Source of the DNA: VRUE01 sp963742535
Lineage (GTDB): Bacteria; Actinomycetota; Thermoleophilia; Solirubrobacterales; 70-9
Direction of reading: 5' to 3'
Assembly (NCBI GenBank): GCA_963742535.1
Contig: CAVUMC010000002.1
Location: 2,542,001-2,606,000 of the forward strand
DNA: 64,000 nucleotides
The notes under the pieces are model-generated. The model was not told the DNA's origin, ran no database searches, and worked only from the letters and a program-made list of their open reading frames with translations. The translations under genes were made by a program, and so were the position numbers. Shown here piece after piece: positions 16,612 to 25,116 of this stretch; position 1 is the stretch's first letter; every line of letters begins with the position of its first letter.

Positions 16612-19578
16612 CTATTTGGTCGCCGTCAGCGTTGCGGCGGTGTAGGCGGTGCCTTCGGAGAAGGCGACGGTCACCGTTTCAGTAAAGGTGCCGCTCGATT
16701 TGGAGGTGTAGGTGAAGGTCGTCGCCGATTCGGCGGGGCCGGTGGCGGGGATCGCCAACGGGGTGCCACTGATCGTGCCGCTGCCGCCGGCGACGGTGAC
16801 TTTGGCCGCGTGACCGGTGCCCAGTGCGCTGACCGTGTTGCCGACGCTGTCGGTGACGGCGACTTTGGCTTTGACCGTGCCGCTGTTGCCGAGTCCGGTC
16901 AGCGTGCAGGTGAAGACGCAGTTGGAGGCGAGCGTACCGGCGCTGACACTGACGCTGGTGATTCCCCAGCGCGCCGCCGTGCCGGCCGAGACTGCGACCG
17001 CGAGCGGGGTGGGATTCGAGATCGAGCCGTCGCTGACCGTGATGTTCGCCGTTTCCGCTCTGTTCAGCTTCATCACTCCGTTTTTGGTCGAGGAGACGCT
17101 GGCGACGCCGCTGGTGAAGGTGATCGCCGTCGCAGTGCCGAAGTTGGTCGCGGTGCCGGAGCTGTTGGAGACGCTCGGCAAGGTCCCGTTGGGGCTCGCC
17201 GAGGCACCGCTGAAGGTGAGGTTCTTCGAGCCCGTGTAGGTGGTGGCGACGTTGTTGTAGGCATCTTGCGCCGTGATGGTGAGGTTGTCCGAGGCAGCCG
17301 CGACAGGGGTAGTCGAGGCGGCGGCGAGCAGCAGCTTGGCTGCGGGCGCGGCGACTGTCACCGTGAGCGTCCCCGACGAGAACGTGCCATCGCTGACCGA
17401 GACGCTGGTCGAGCCACTCTTGTAGAGCTTCAGCACCCCATTGTTCGAGCCGCTGACGGTCGCCACGCCGGCGCTGAAGTTGATCGAGGTGGCGGTTCCG
17501 AAGGCCGTGTCGGCGCCCGAGGAATTCGAGACCGTGGGCCCGGTCCCGTCGGGGCTGGCAGAGGCTCCGCTGTAGGTCAGGCTTTTCGCGCCCGTGTATG
17601 CGGTGATCGTGTTGCCGTAGGTGTCCTGCGCAGTGGTCGTGAGGTTGTCGGAGGCGCCTGAGTTGGGGGTCGTGGTGGAGGCCGTGAGGGCGAGTTTCGA
17701 CATCGCGGCCACGCTTACGGTCACTTTCACGGGGGCTTTGCTGGAGATCGTTCCGTCACTGACGAGGATGCCCGCTTCCTCTTCGTCATAAAGGGTCATC
17801 ACGCCGTTTTTGGTCGTCGAAACGGTGGCGACGCCGCTGGTGAAACTGATCGTCGTAGCGGTGCCGAAGGCGGTCGCGGTGCCGGAGCTGTTGGAGACGG
17901 TCGGTTTGTTGTTGCCGGGGCTGGTCGAGGCGCCGGAGAAGGTGAGGCTCTTGGTGCTCGTGTAGCCGGTGGCCGTGTTGTCGTAGGTGTCGAGGGCGGT
18001 GATCGTGAGGTTGGCGGTGCCGCCCGCGGTCAAGCTCGTCGCCGAGGCCGCGAGCAGGAATTCGGCGGCGGTGGCGGCAGCGACCGTGACGGTCAGCGCG
18101 GTGGGCGTGGTGAGCGAGCCGTCACCGGCTTTGATGCTGGTCGAGCCGCTCTTGTAGAGCTTCATCGCACCGTTTTTGCCGCTGCTGACGGTGGCGACCC
18201 CAGCGCCGAATTCGATCGCGGTCGCTGTGCCGAAGGCGATGTCACTGCCAGCGGAGCTCGAGACCGTGGGGGAAGTGCCATCGGGGCTGGCCGAGGCACC
18301 ACTGAAGGTGAGGTTTTTACTGCCCGCGTAGGCGGTCGCGACGTTGCCGTATTCGTCCTGAGCGGTGACCGTCAGGTTGTCGGCGGCGCCCGCGACGGGC
18401 GTGGTGGTAACGGCCGTGAGCACGAATTTGGCCGCCGTCGCGGCGGAGACGGTCACTTCCAACGGCGTTGGAGTCGTGACCCCGGTGGCCGTGGCAGAGA
18501 CGCTCGCCGCGCCGGCCTTGTAGAGCTTCATCACCCCGTTGTTCGAGCCGCTGACGGTCGCCACGCCGGCGCTGAAGGTAATCGCGGTGGCGGTGCCGAA
18601 GCTGGTTGCGGTGCCGGAGCTGTTGGAGACGGTGGAAGCTTTCCCGCTTGGGCTGGCGGAGGCGCCGGAGAAGGTGAGGCTCTTGGAGCCGGCATAGCTG
18701 GTCGCGACGTTGCCGTAGGTGTCCAGGGTGGTGATTTTGAGGTTGTCGGCGACACTCGCCGCCACCGTCGTGCTGTCTGCAGCGAGCACGAATTTCGCCC
18801 CGGTGGCCGCGGCGACCGTGACCGTCAGCGGCGTCGAGGTTTCGATTGAGCCGTCGCTGACGTCGATGTTGGCAGCGCCGCTCTTGTAGAGCTTCATCGC
18901 GCCGTTTTTGCCGTTGCTGACGGTGGCGACGCCATTGATGAAGTTGATTTCGGTGGCTTCACCGAAGGCGTCTTCCGCGCCTGAGGAGTCTGAGACCGTC
19001 GGCACGGTCCCTTCGGGCCCGTTGAGGGCGCCGGAGAAGGTGAGGTTCTTGGCACCGGCATAGGTCGTGACCGTGCCGTTGCCTTCGTCCTTGGCGGTGA
19101 TCGTCAGGTTGTCGGCGGCGCCGGCGGTCGGCGTCGCAGTGGCAGCGCTGAGGGTGAAGTGGTCCACGGGGCCGACCGCGACCGTTGCCGCTTTGCCCGG
19201 GCTCGCCGCCGACCAGGAGCGCCACTTCGCCGTGACCACGTAGGTGTAGGTGCCGGCTTTGAGGCCGCTGTCGACGCAGCTCGTCACCGACAGCGTCGAG
19301 GCGCAGGTGCCGCCCGCGGCACCGCCGCTGCGTTCGACCTTGTAGGTCACGCTGCCGGTGTCCGGTGCTGTGACGGTGGCCCAGTTCAGCGTCACCGTTC
19401 CGCCCGCCGCTGGGGTGGCGGTCGCGATCGTCGGTTGAGTGAGCGTCGAGACCGTCTTCGCTGTGCTTTCGCCAGCGCCCGTCGTGGTGAAGTAGGCGAT
19501 CGCGGTGCCCGCCGCCAGGACGGCCAGCAAGCCGAAGATCGCAAAGCCAATGACGCCGGTTGGGCGCAGCCGTTTCAT
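16612..19578 (-). CDS. Large secreted Ig-like repeat protein with AYFT signal peptide
   Basis: 988 residues. The signal peptide MKRLRPTGVIGFAIFGLLAVLAAGTAIAYFTTTGAG is of the type seen in TasA/camelysin-like exported proteins. An Fn3-like domain (about 45-140: VTLNWATVTAPDTGSVTYKVERS, GTYTYVVTAKW) follows. Then come six repeats of about 115 residues, each with a 'DNLTITAQDxYGNVATxY', 'KNLTFSGASASP', 'GTATAIxFxxGVATVSxxKNGxMKLYKSG' order, resembling bacterial Ig-like (Big) domains. A distinct C-terminal domain has two cysteines (NCVFTCTLTG). Ser/Thr/Ala-rich and probably surface-exposed. Its ATG overlaps the upstream gene by 4 bp, so it is the third gene of a three-gene operon. Confidence 0.85.
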   Translation of the reverse strand: MKRLRPTGVIGFAIFGLLAVLAAGTAIAYFTTTGAGESTAKTVSTLTQPTIATATPAAGGTVTLNWATVTAPDTGSVTYKVERSGGAAGGTCASTLSVTSCVDSGLKAGTYTYVVTAKWRSWSAASPGKAATVAVGPVDHFTLSAATATPTAGAADNLTITAKDEGNGTVTTYAGAKNLTFSGALNGPEGTVPTVSDSSGAEDAFGEATEINFINGVATVSNGKNGAMKLYKSGAANIDVSDGSIETSTPLTVTVAAATGAKFVLAADSTTVAASVADNLKITTLDTYGNVATSYAGSKSLTFSGASASPSGKASTVSNSSGTATSFGTATAITFSAGVATVSGSNNGVMKLYKAGAASVSATATGVTTPTPLEVTVSAATAAKFVLTAVTTTPVAGAADNLTVTAQDEYGNVATAYAGSKNLTFSGASASPDGTSPTVSSSAGSDIAFGTATAIEFGAGVATVSSGKNGAMKLYKSGSTSIKAGDGSLTTPTALTVTVAAATAAEFLLAASATSLTAGGTANLTITALDTYDNTATGYTSTKSLTFSGASTSPGNNKPTVSNSSGTATAFGTATTISFTSGVATVSTTKNGVMTLYDEEEAGILVSDGTISSKAPVKVTVSVAAMSKLALTASTTTPNSGASDNLTTTAQDTYGNTITAYTGAKSLTYSGASASPDGTGPTVSNSSGADTAFGTATSINFSAGVATVSGSNNGVLKLYKSGSTSVSVSDGTFSSGTLTVTVAAPAAKLLLAAASTTPVAAASDNLTITAQDAYNNVATTYTGSKNLTFSGASASPNGTLPSVSNSSGTATNFGTATAITFTSGVASVSSTKNGVMKLNRAETANITVSDGSISNPTPLAVAVSAGTAARWGITSVSVSAGTLASNCVFTCTLTGLGNSGTVKAKVAVTDSVGNTVSALGTGHAAKVTVAGGSGTISGTPLAIPATGPAESATTFTYTSKSSGTFTETVTVAFSEGTAYTAATLTATK
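16980..19165 (-). repeat. Six tandem coding repeats of about 350 bp
   Basis: The six Ig-like units of the large surface protein are similar at the DNA level, with near-identical segments for 'GCCAAAxACCTCACCTTC' and 'ATGAAGCTCTACAAG' recurring at roughly 330-370 bp spacing. Such arrays are prone to unit gain or loss, so repeat number may vary between isolates. Confidence 0.7.
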
Positions 19579-20318
19579 CCCCGCGCTTTCCCGGAGAAGG
19601 CCAGCGGGAACTGCGCCCGTTGACAGGCGTCCTGGCTGACCGGCAGGTCACGCAGGAAGATCGTCGGCGCGGAGATGCCGGGCGCCGGCAGGCTGGCCGA
19701 GCCGTTAGGTGGGACCGTCAGTGGATTGGAGTCCGAAACCCCGGCGCCGCTGAGCAGGAGGTTTTCACCGCTGGTGCAGCCTGGAGGATCGGCCGTCGCT
19801 CTGACGTCGAGGCTGGTGACGAGGATCGGGACCGGGTTGGGGTTGGTGACCGTCACCGGCAGCGTTTGCGCGGAGGCCCCCGGATAGAGGGCGCCGAGAT
19901 TGGAGAGCTGGGGCGAGATCGAGAAGTCCTTGGGCTCCAGGACGCGCCAGCTGAAGCCGACTGCCCTGCCATGAGCCCCGCGCTTGCCGGCGGTGCGGAC
20001 CGAAAATTTATGCGTGCCGATTGCCAGCTTGGTGATGCTGAGCGGAGATTGGCAGGCAGCCCAAGCGCGCTTGTCGAGGCGGCACTGGAAGCGTGGTTTG
20101 CGCCCCCGAACGGCGAAGCCGAACCTGGCGCTGGTTGATGGCGACACCTTGTCGGGATGCATGGAGATCTTTGGCTTGGGCAGAGAGACGGAGCCCCGGC
20201 TCCGCTCCTTGATGGGAGCGGAGCCGGGTTGCGAACCGTGCGGGGAGGCGGCGTAGGCGACCGTCGCGAGGCCGGCTATCGCGGCCAGCACAGCGATCGC
20301 GCCACGAGTGGTTCGCAT
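19575..20318 (-). CDS. Exported protein of the AYFT operon
   Basis: 247 residues. A signal peptide covers about 1-23 (MRTTRGAIAVLAAIAGLATVAYA). The middle part has FGFAVRGRKPRFQCRLDKRAWAACQSP, a two-cysteine beta-sandwich-like segment. The C-terminal domain (LPVTVTNPNPVPILVTSLDV, GCTSGENLLLSG, VSQDACQRAQFPLAFSG) resembles the whole mature part of the neighbouring upstream protein. Function unknown, probably extracytoplasmic. It lies 21 bases after the upstream gene and overlaps the downstream one by 4 bp. Confidence 0.75.
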   Translation of the reverse strand: MRTTRGAIAVLAAIAGLATVAYAASPHGSQPGSAPIKERSRGSVSLPKPKISMHPDKVSPSTSARFGFAVRGRKPRFQCRLDKRAWAACQSPLSITKLAIGTHKFSVRTAGKRGAHGRAVGFSWRVLEPKDFSISPQLSNLGALYPGASAQTLPVTVTNPNPVPILVTSLDVRATADPPGCTSGENLLLSGAGVSDSNPLTVPPNGSASLPAPGISAPTIFLRDLPVSQDACQRAQFPLAFSGKARG

Positions 20319-20339
20319 TGCCCGTCAAACCCTCCGGGG

Positions 20340-20810
20340 CTAGTTGTTGGTCAGGTGCAGCGTCAGGGTCGCGCCCTGGCAAGCGTCCTGGTTGGTGCCG
20401 GTTTCGTTCATCGCCAGGGTTCCGGTGGCGGAGACGGCTTGGCCGTTGCCGCTGGTGAAGACCTGGTTGACGGGAACCGCCGCCATCGTGAAGTCAGGTT
20501 TTTCGCCGCTGATTTTGCTGCTGCAGCCCGAGTGGCCGGCGTCAACCGAGATGCTGGCGAGGCTGACCGTGCCGACCCGCTGGACGCCCGAAGACGGGTT
20601 GTCGACCGTGAACGTGACCGGCGACGAGGAGCCTGGGAAGAGGTTCCCGGTGATCGTCGCGTGCAGCGTTACGGCCGAGCTCGAGCCGACGGTGGCTGTG
20701 CCGGTGCCCGAGCCACTAGACGTGAAGTACGCGACTGCGGCGCCGGTCACCGCAAGAGCGCAGGTGCAGCCGAGCACTACCAACGCTCGTTTTCTGGTGA
20801 TCCAGCGCAT
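20340..20810 (-). CDS. Small exported AYFT-type protein, first gene of surface operon
   Basis: 156 residues from ATG at 20810, preceded by GGGGAAAGA. The signal peptide MRWITRKRALVVLGCTCALAVTGAAVAYFTSSGSG has the AYFT junction typical of TasA/camelysin-like proteins. The mature domain is a beta-sandwich with a Cys pair (HSGCSSKIS, NQDACQGATLTLHL). The C-terminal 'QDACQ' element recurs in the next protein. A longer reading upstream has no support. A SipW-type signal peptidase, expected for such exports, is not in the window. Confidence 0.75.
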   Translation of the reverse strand: MRWITRKRALVVLGCTCALAVTGAAVAYFTSSGSGTGTATVGSSSAVTLHATITGNLFPGSSSPVTFTVDNPSSGVQRVGTVSLASISVDAGHSGCSSKISGEKPDFTMAAVPVNQVFTSGNGQAVSATGTLAMNETGTNQDACQGATLTLHLTNN

Positions 20811-20921
20811 TTCTTTCCCCTTTTTCGTGAATTTGGACCAAAGTCGTATGACTTGGTGCTCCGCCCATCGGCGACGAGGGGACTCGCCTTTAGATGTGAA
20901 TTGGCAGTCAAATTTTCCGGT

Positions 20922-21029
20922 CTTGTACAAGCCGTACAACGGCCATAACTGGTCTACCCGCCCTTTGTTGGTCCCGTTTCCGGCCCACGACGGGCACTTC
21001 GATACCGTGCCGCTTACCCGAAGTAAGCG
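20922..21029. promoter_or_regulatory. Divergent control region with two inverted repeats
   Basis: The gap between the surface operon (leftward) and the MFS gene (rightward) holds a perfect 10-bp palindrome CTTGTACAAG at 20922-20931. It also has CGCTTAC-CCGAA-GTAAGCG at 21011-21029, ending 26 bases before the MFS start. Either could be an operator; MFS exporters are often controlled by a TetR- or MarR-type repressor, but none is seen next door. Confidence 0.35.
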
Positions 21030-21055
21030 CTCGATCGACCCAGGAGACCCCCCGT

Positions 21056-22468
21056 ATGTCCTCGCCGTCCTCCGACCGGACGCATCCCAATCTGACCCTC
21101 GCCGTGCTCGCGCTCGGGGGTCTCGCCTACGCGCTGCTCAGCTCGGCGGTGGTGCCGGCGCTGCCGACGATGCGGGCGGACCTCGGCGCCAGCGAGACCG
21201 GCATTACCTGGCTGCTCACCGGCTATCTGCTCGCTGCTTCGGTCGGTACCTCAATCCTCGGCCGGCTCGGCGACATGTATGGCAAGGAGCGCCTGCTGCT
21301 CTTGACCCTGGTCATCCTCGCCGCCGGCACCCTGCTGGCCGCCGTCTCCAGTTCGCTGCCGTTGTTGATCGCGGCGCGCTTCATCCAGGGCGCCGGGGGC
21401 GGGATCTTCCCGCTCGCCTACGGCATCGTCCGCGACGAGTTCCCGGCTGAGAAGGTCGCGGGTGGCATCGGCATGCTCTCCGCGATCCTCGGCATCGGCG
21501 GCGGGCTCGGCATCGTCCTTTCCGGGGTGATCCTCGAGCACCTCGACTACCACTGGCTCTTCTGGATCCCATTGGTCGCGGTCGTCGCGGCCGCGGTCGC
21601 CACGTGGCGCTTCGTCCCCGAATCGCCGGTGCGCACGCCGGGCAAGATCAACTGGCTGGCGGCGGCGCTGATGACCGTCGGCCTCTCGGCGGTGCTGCTG
21701 GCGATCAGCCAGACCACGACCTGGGGCTGGGTCTCCGCCAAGACGATCGGCCTGACTCTCTTCGGCGTGCTCGTCTCGCTGGCCTGGATCGCGGTCGAGA
21801 TGCGCAGCCGCGAACCGCTGATCGACATGACGATGATGCGCGTGCGCGGGGTCTGGACCACGAACTCGGCCGCCTTCCTGCTCGGCGCCGGCCTCTACGC
21901 CTCCTTCGTCGTCTTCCCCCAGTTCGCCCAGCTGCCGACCAGCACCGGCTTCGGCTTCGGCGCCTCGGTCGTCGTCTCCGGCCTCTATCTGCTGCCGGCG
22001 ACGGTCGGGATGACGATCCTCGGCCTGCGCGCCGGCCCGATCGCGGCCCGTTTCGGCTCCCGCAACGCTCTGCTCGCCGGGATCCTGTTTGCCACCGCTT
22101 CCTTCGCGATGCTGGCGCTCGCCCACGAACACCCCTTCGACCTGCTGATCGCCGCGGCCCTGCTCGGCGTCGGCATCGGCCTCGCCTTCGCCGCGCTCGG
22201 CAACCTGATCGTGCAGGCGGTGCCGGCCGAGCAGACCGGTGTTGCCAGCGGCATGAACAACGTGATGCGGACTCTGGGCGGCGCCCTCGGCGGCCAGCTC
22301 TCCGCCACCTTCATCGCCGACAACATGGCCAAGGGCCTGCCCACGGTGACCGGCTTTACCGACACCTTCCTGATGGCGACCGGCTTCCTCGTGCTCTGCT
22401 TCGGGCCGGCCTACTGGTGCCGCGCGCGCTTGGCTCAGCTGATCGTCAGGACGACTTGCGGGCGTTGA
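21056..22468 (+). CDS. MFS transporter, EmrB/QacA (DHA2) type
   Basis: 470 residues and about 14 membrane helices. Landmarks: ALPTMRADLGASETGITWLLTGYLLAASV (motif of helix 1-2), GRLGDMYGKERLLLL (motif A), ARFIQGAGGGIFPLAYGIVRDEFP (motif B/C region), and GVASGMNNVMRTLGGALGG late in the protein. DHA2 members export drugs and amphiphiles using the proton gradient; the substrate is unknown. Start ATG at 21056. The 3' end overlaps the convergent gene by 23 bp. Confidence 0.9.
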   Translation: MSSPSSDRTHPNLTLAVLALGGLAYALLSSAVVPALPTMRADLGASETGITWLLTGYLLAASVGTSILGRLGDMYGKERLLLLTLVILAAGTLLAAVSSSLPLLIAARFIQGAGGGIFPLAYGIVRDEFPAEKVAGGIGMLSAILGIGGGLGIVLSGVILEHLDYHWLFWIPLVAVVAAAVATWRFVPESPVRTPGKINWLAAALMTVGLSAVLLAISQTTTWGWVSAKTIGLTLFGVLVSLAWIAVEMRSREPLIDMTMMRVRGVWTTNSAAFLLGAGLYASFVVFPQFAQLPTSTGFGFGASVVVSGLYLLPATVGMTILGLRAGPIAARFGSRNALLAGILFATASFAMLALAHEHPFDLLIAAALLGVGIGLAFAALGNLIVQAVPAEQTGVASGMNNVMRTLGGALGGQLSATFIADNMAKGLPTVTGFTDTFLMATGFLVLCFGPAYWCRARLAQLIVRTTCGR

Positions 22469-24935
22469 AGATCGTGCCGCCCTCGCAGCCTGCCCGGCGC
22501 TCGTAGACGCGGACGGTGTAGCCGTTGGAGCTGTCGCCCTGGACGCTGGCGGTGATCCAGGTTGGCGGGGAGCTGGTGTTCTGCTGGGCGATTTCGAAGC
22601 TGCCCTGGACGACGGCGGGGTTGCCGTTGAGGATCGAGCGCGCCGGGACCTCGTCGAAGTGAATGGTCTCCAGCGGCGCGCTTTCGGGGAAGGGGAAGCC
22701 ACAGACGACCCTGAAGCTGGCGTCGAAGCCGGTGACGACCTTGCCGTTGGAGAAGAATGAGACGCTCGCGCCGGACGTCTTGTCGAGGTCTTCGCTTGCC
22801 TTGTAGAGCTTGGTCGGCGGCGAGGCTGGTTGCGCCGGCGGCGGGGCCAGCGGCACGACCGGTTTTTTCACCACCGGAATGCCGCCCGGCTGGACCGTCG
22901 GCGGGCCGGATGGGATCGAAGGCTGGCCCGCGGGCGGGCTGCCGACCGGCGCCTGACCGATACCGGTGATCAGGGTGCCGTCGGTGAAGCCCGCGACCGG
23001 ATAAACGATCGGGGTGCAGGTGATTACCAGCGGGTCCTTCAGCACCGTCGCCGCCGAGGCGCTCGCCTTCTTGCCCTTCCTTTTCTTCTTCAGCAGCTTT
23101 TTGGCTTTGGCGGTGAGATTGAGCGGGATGATGTGCGTGCCTGAGCCGTTGGCGTAGATCGTCACCTTCTTGATCAAGCCTTTCTTGCTCTTCTTTGCCT
23201 TCTTCGAGGCGAGCGCACTGGCCCCGGCTGATCCGGCAACCGCTTTCTCCACCGCGGTCAGCTTGCAGGAGCCGCTGGTGTCGACTTCGAGGCCGAGTTT
23301 GCCGCCCGGGAAGACCACCGGTTTCTTGGTGAACTTGAAGGAGCCGTTGGGCTGCAGCGATTCGAGGATCACCTTGTAGAGCGGGCTGTTGAGGAGGCTT
23401 GGTCCGGAGGGGGTGGCGGCGGCCGACGGCGGGCCGATGAAGGCGAAGACGGAGGTATCGCTGTCGTCGTAGCCGGCGTTGACCGGGTTGCCGCTGGTGA
23501 AAGTCGGGTCCGCGACAGAGCTGGAGAACTCACCGGTGCGGGTGCCGCTGTAGTCGATGACCTTCATCGCATCGCCCTCGGCGGGTGAGAAGAATCCGAG
23601 CTCGGGAACGATCCGCAGGGTTCCGTCCAGCGTCGGATTGCCGCCGACGAGGAGCAGGTCGTGCTGAGGCCCTGCCACGCCCTGTGCCTCGATCGCGAGC
23701 GTCGCGGCCGCGCCCTGGGTGTAGTTGCCGGTGATCGTCATGCTGCCGATCCCGACCGCCGGGTTGAGGATGCCGGAGACGTTGTCGACGCTGCCGATGA
23801 TCGGTCCCGAGCCGGTGATTTGCCCGCCGTGATTCGCCAGTGGCGCCGAGAGGTTGAGCTGGGCGCCGACCAGGATGTTGCCGCCGGTGGCGTCGAGGAC
23901 GCCGCCGCTGTGGCTCGTCTGGGCAGCGATGTCGAGCAGGCCGGGGCCTTCGGTGGTGATGTTGCCGACCAGGGAGGCGCCCGCGCTGATGCTCTTGATC
24001 GTCCCCTTGTTGAAGAGGGTTCCCGACGGGACCGTCACCGGGCTGCCGGCGAGGATCCTCTGACCCGGGCCGACGGTTCCACTGACGCCGATGCCGCTGC
24101 TGTAGGGCTGGATCTCAGCGGTGGAGGAGGCGCCCGTCATCGTCACTTTTCCGCGGATCACGACCGGGGCGACCGGGCCGCCGACGCTCGTATTGCCGGC
24201 GCCCTGGACGAAGTTTCCGGAGTCGATCTGGAGGAACCTGGTGCCGCCGTGATTGGTGATGTTGCCGCCGGCGCCGTTGACGAAGGTGTTTCCGGACGAT
24301 GAGGAGTACATGCAGACCACCGCCGCCGTGCAGGTGGTCGACATGCTGATCGTGCCTTTGTTCGTGAAGGTGTCGTCCGTCGCCGTGTCCGCGTACCAGT
24401 TGAGGAAGTCATCGACCTGGAAGGTGCCGGTGTTGGTCACGTTGCCCCTCAGCGAATTGTTGGCGGCATTGCCGGGGCCAGCGCTTACGAAGGTGCCGGC
24501 GTTTGCGAACGCGTCGGCCGCGGCGCTGGTCACCGTCAACAACGCCTGTGGGCTCCCACAGGTGGTGTGGCCGGGGCAATCGAGCAGGATCGTGCCGTTG
24601 TTTTGGATCGAGACGGCGTTGAGCGTGGGGACGGGCGAGTCCTGCAGCTTCAATGTTTGGCCCGCCCCGATCGTCAGGTCTTCGACGTTTGCGGTGCCGC
24701 TGACGATCACCGCTTCGTCGGCGACTTCGATCTTCGCGTCGCAGGCCGCCGAGGGGCTGCCCTTGTCCCAGTTGGCGTCGTTGTTGAAGTTGTTGTCGGG
24801 GGCAGAGGCGAGCCAGCTGGTGGTTTCGCCGCCGGCACACGGTGCCGCCGAGGCGGACGCGGGTGCGAACGTCGCCAGCGCTCCCGTAAGAACTGCCAGC
24901 GTAATCACTCGACCGACGATCGACTTGCGTCTCAA
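22446..24935 (-). CDS. Large secreted beta-solenoid protein with Pro-rich region
   Basis: About 829 residues from TTG at 24935, chosen because AGAGGAAG lies just upstream and gives a clean signal peptide (MRRKSIVGRVITLAVLTGALATFAPASASA); an ATG at 24965 is the alternative. Residues about 30-480 are Asn/Gly/Thr-rich beta-solenoid, including the autotransporter-style 'ITGNYTQGAAATLAIEAQG...LLVGGNPTLDGTLRIV' and 'DAMKVIDYSGTRTGEFSS'. A Lys-rich segment, then a Pro-rich linker (PAGQPSIPSGPPTVQP), then a C-terminal two-Cys domain follow. No outer-membrane barrel is present, so it is released or wall-associated. Confidence 0.78.
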   Translation of the reverse strand: MRRKSIVGRVITLAVLTGALATFAPASASAAPCAGGETTSWLASAPDNNFNNDANWDKGSPSAACDAKIEVADEAVIVSGTANVEDLTIGAGQTLKLQDSPVPTLNAVSIQNNGTILLDCPGHTTCGSPQALLTVTSAAADAFANAGTFVSAGPGNAANNSLRGNVTNTGTFQVDDFLNWYADTATDDTFTNKGTISMSTTCTAAVVCMYSSSSGNTFVNGAGGNITNHGGTRFLQIDSGNFVQGAGNTSVGGPVAPVVIRGKVTMTGASSTAEIQPYSSGIGVSGTVGPGQRILAGSPVTVPSGTLFNKGTIKSISAGASLVGNITTEGPGLLDIAAQTSHSGGVLDATGGNILVGAQLNLSAPLANHGGQITGSGPIIGSVDNVSGILNPAVGIGSMTITGNYTQGAAATLAIEAQGVAGPQHDLLLVGGNPTLDGTLRIVPELGFFSPAEGDAMKVIDYSGTRTGEFSSSVADPTFTSGNPVNAGYDDSDTSVFAFIGPPSAAATPSGPSLLNSPLYKVILESLQPNGSFKFTKKPVVFPGGKLGLEVDTSGSCKLTAVEKAVAGSAGASALASKKAKKSKKGLIKKVTIYANGSGTHIIPLNLTAKAKKLLKKKRKGKKASASAATVLKDPLVITCTPIVYPVAGFTDGTLITGIGQAPVGSPPAGQPSIPSGPPTVQPGGIPVVKKPVVPLAPPPAQPASPPTKLYKASEDLDKTSGASVSFFSNGKVVTGFDASFRVVCGFPFPESAPLETIHFDEVPARSILNGNPAVVQGSFEIAQQNTSSPPTWITASVQGDSSNGYTVRVYERRAGCEGGTIFNARKSS

Positions 24936-25116
24936 CAGACTTCCTCTCGATGGGTTCCCCAACATTTGAGCTGTGGGCGTTGGACGGGCACTCGCCACAG
25001 CCGGCGCGACGCTATAGGCCGGGAAACATGGCGTCAACGCCGCTGGGCCTCGAGCTCACGGCCTGGCGCGGTTGCTCCTACGTTTTTCCTACTTGCCTCG
25101 CGGCTAGGGTGCCGCC

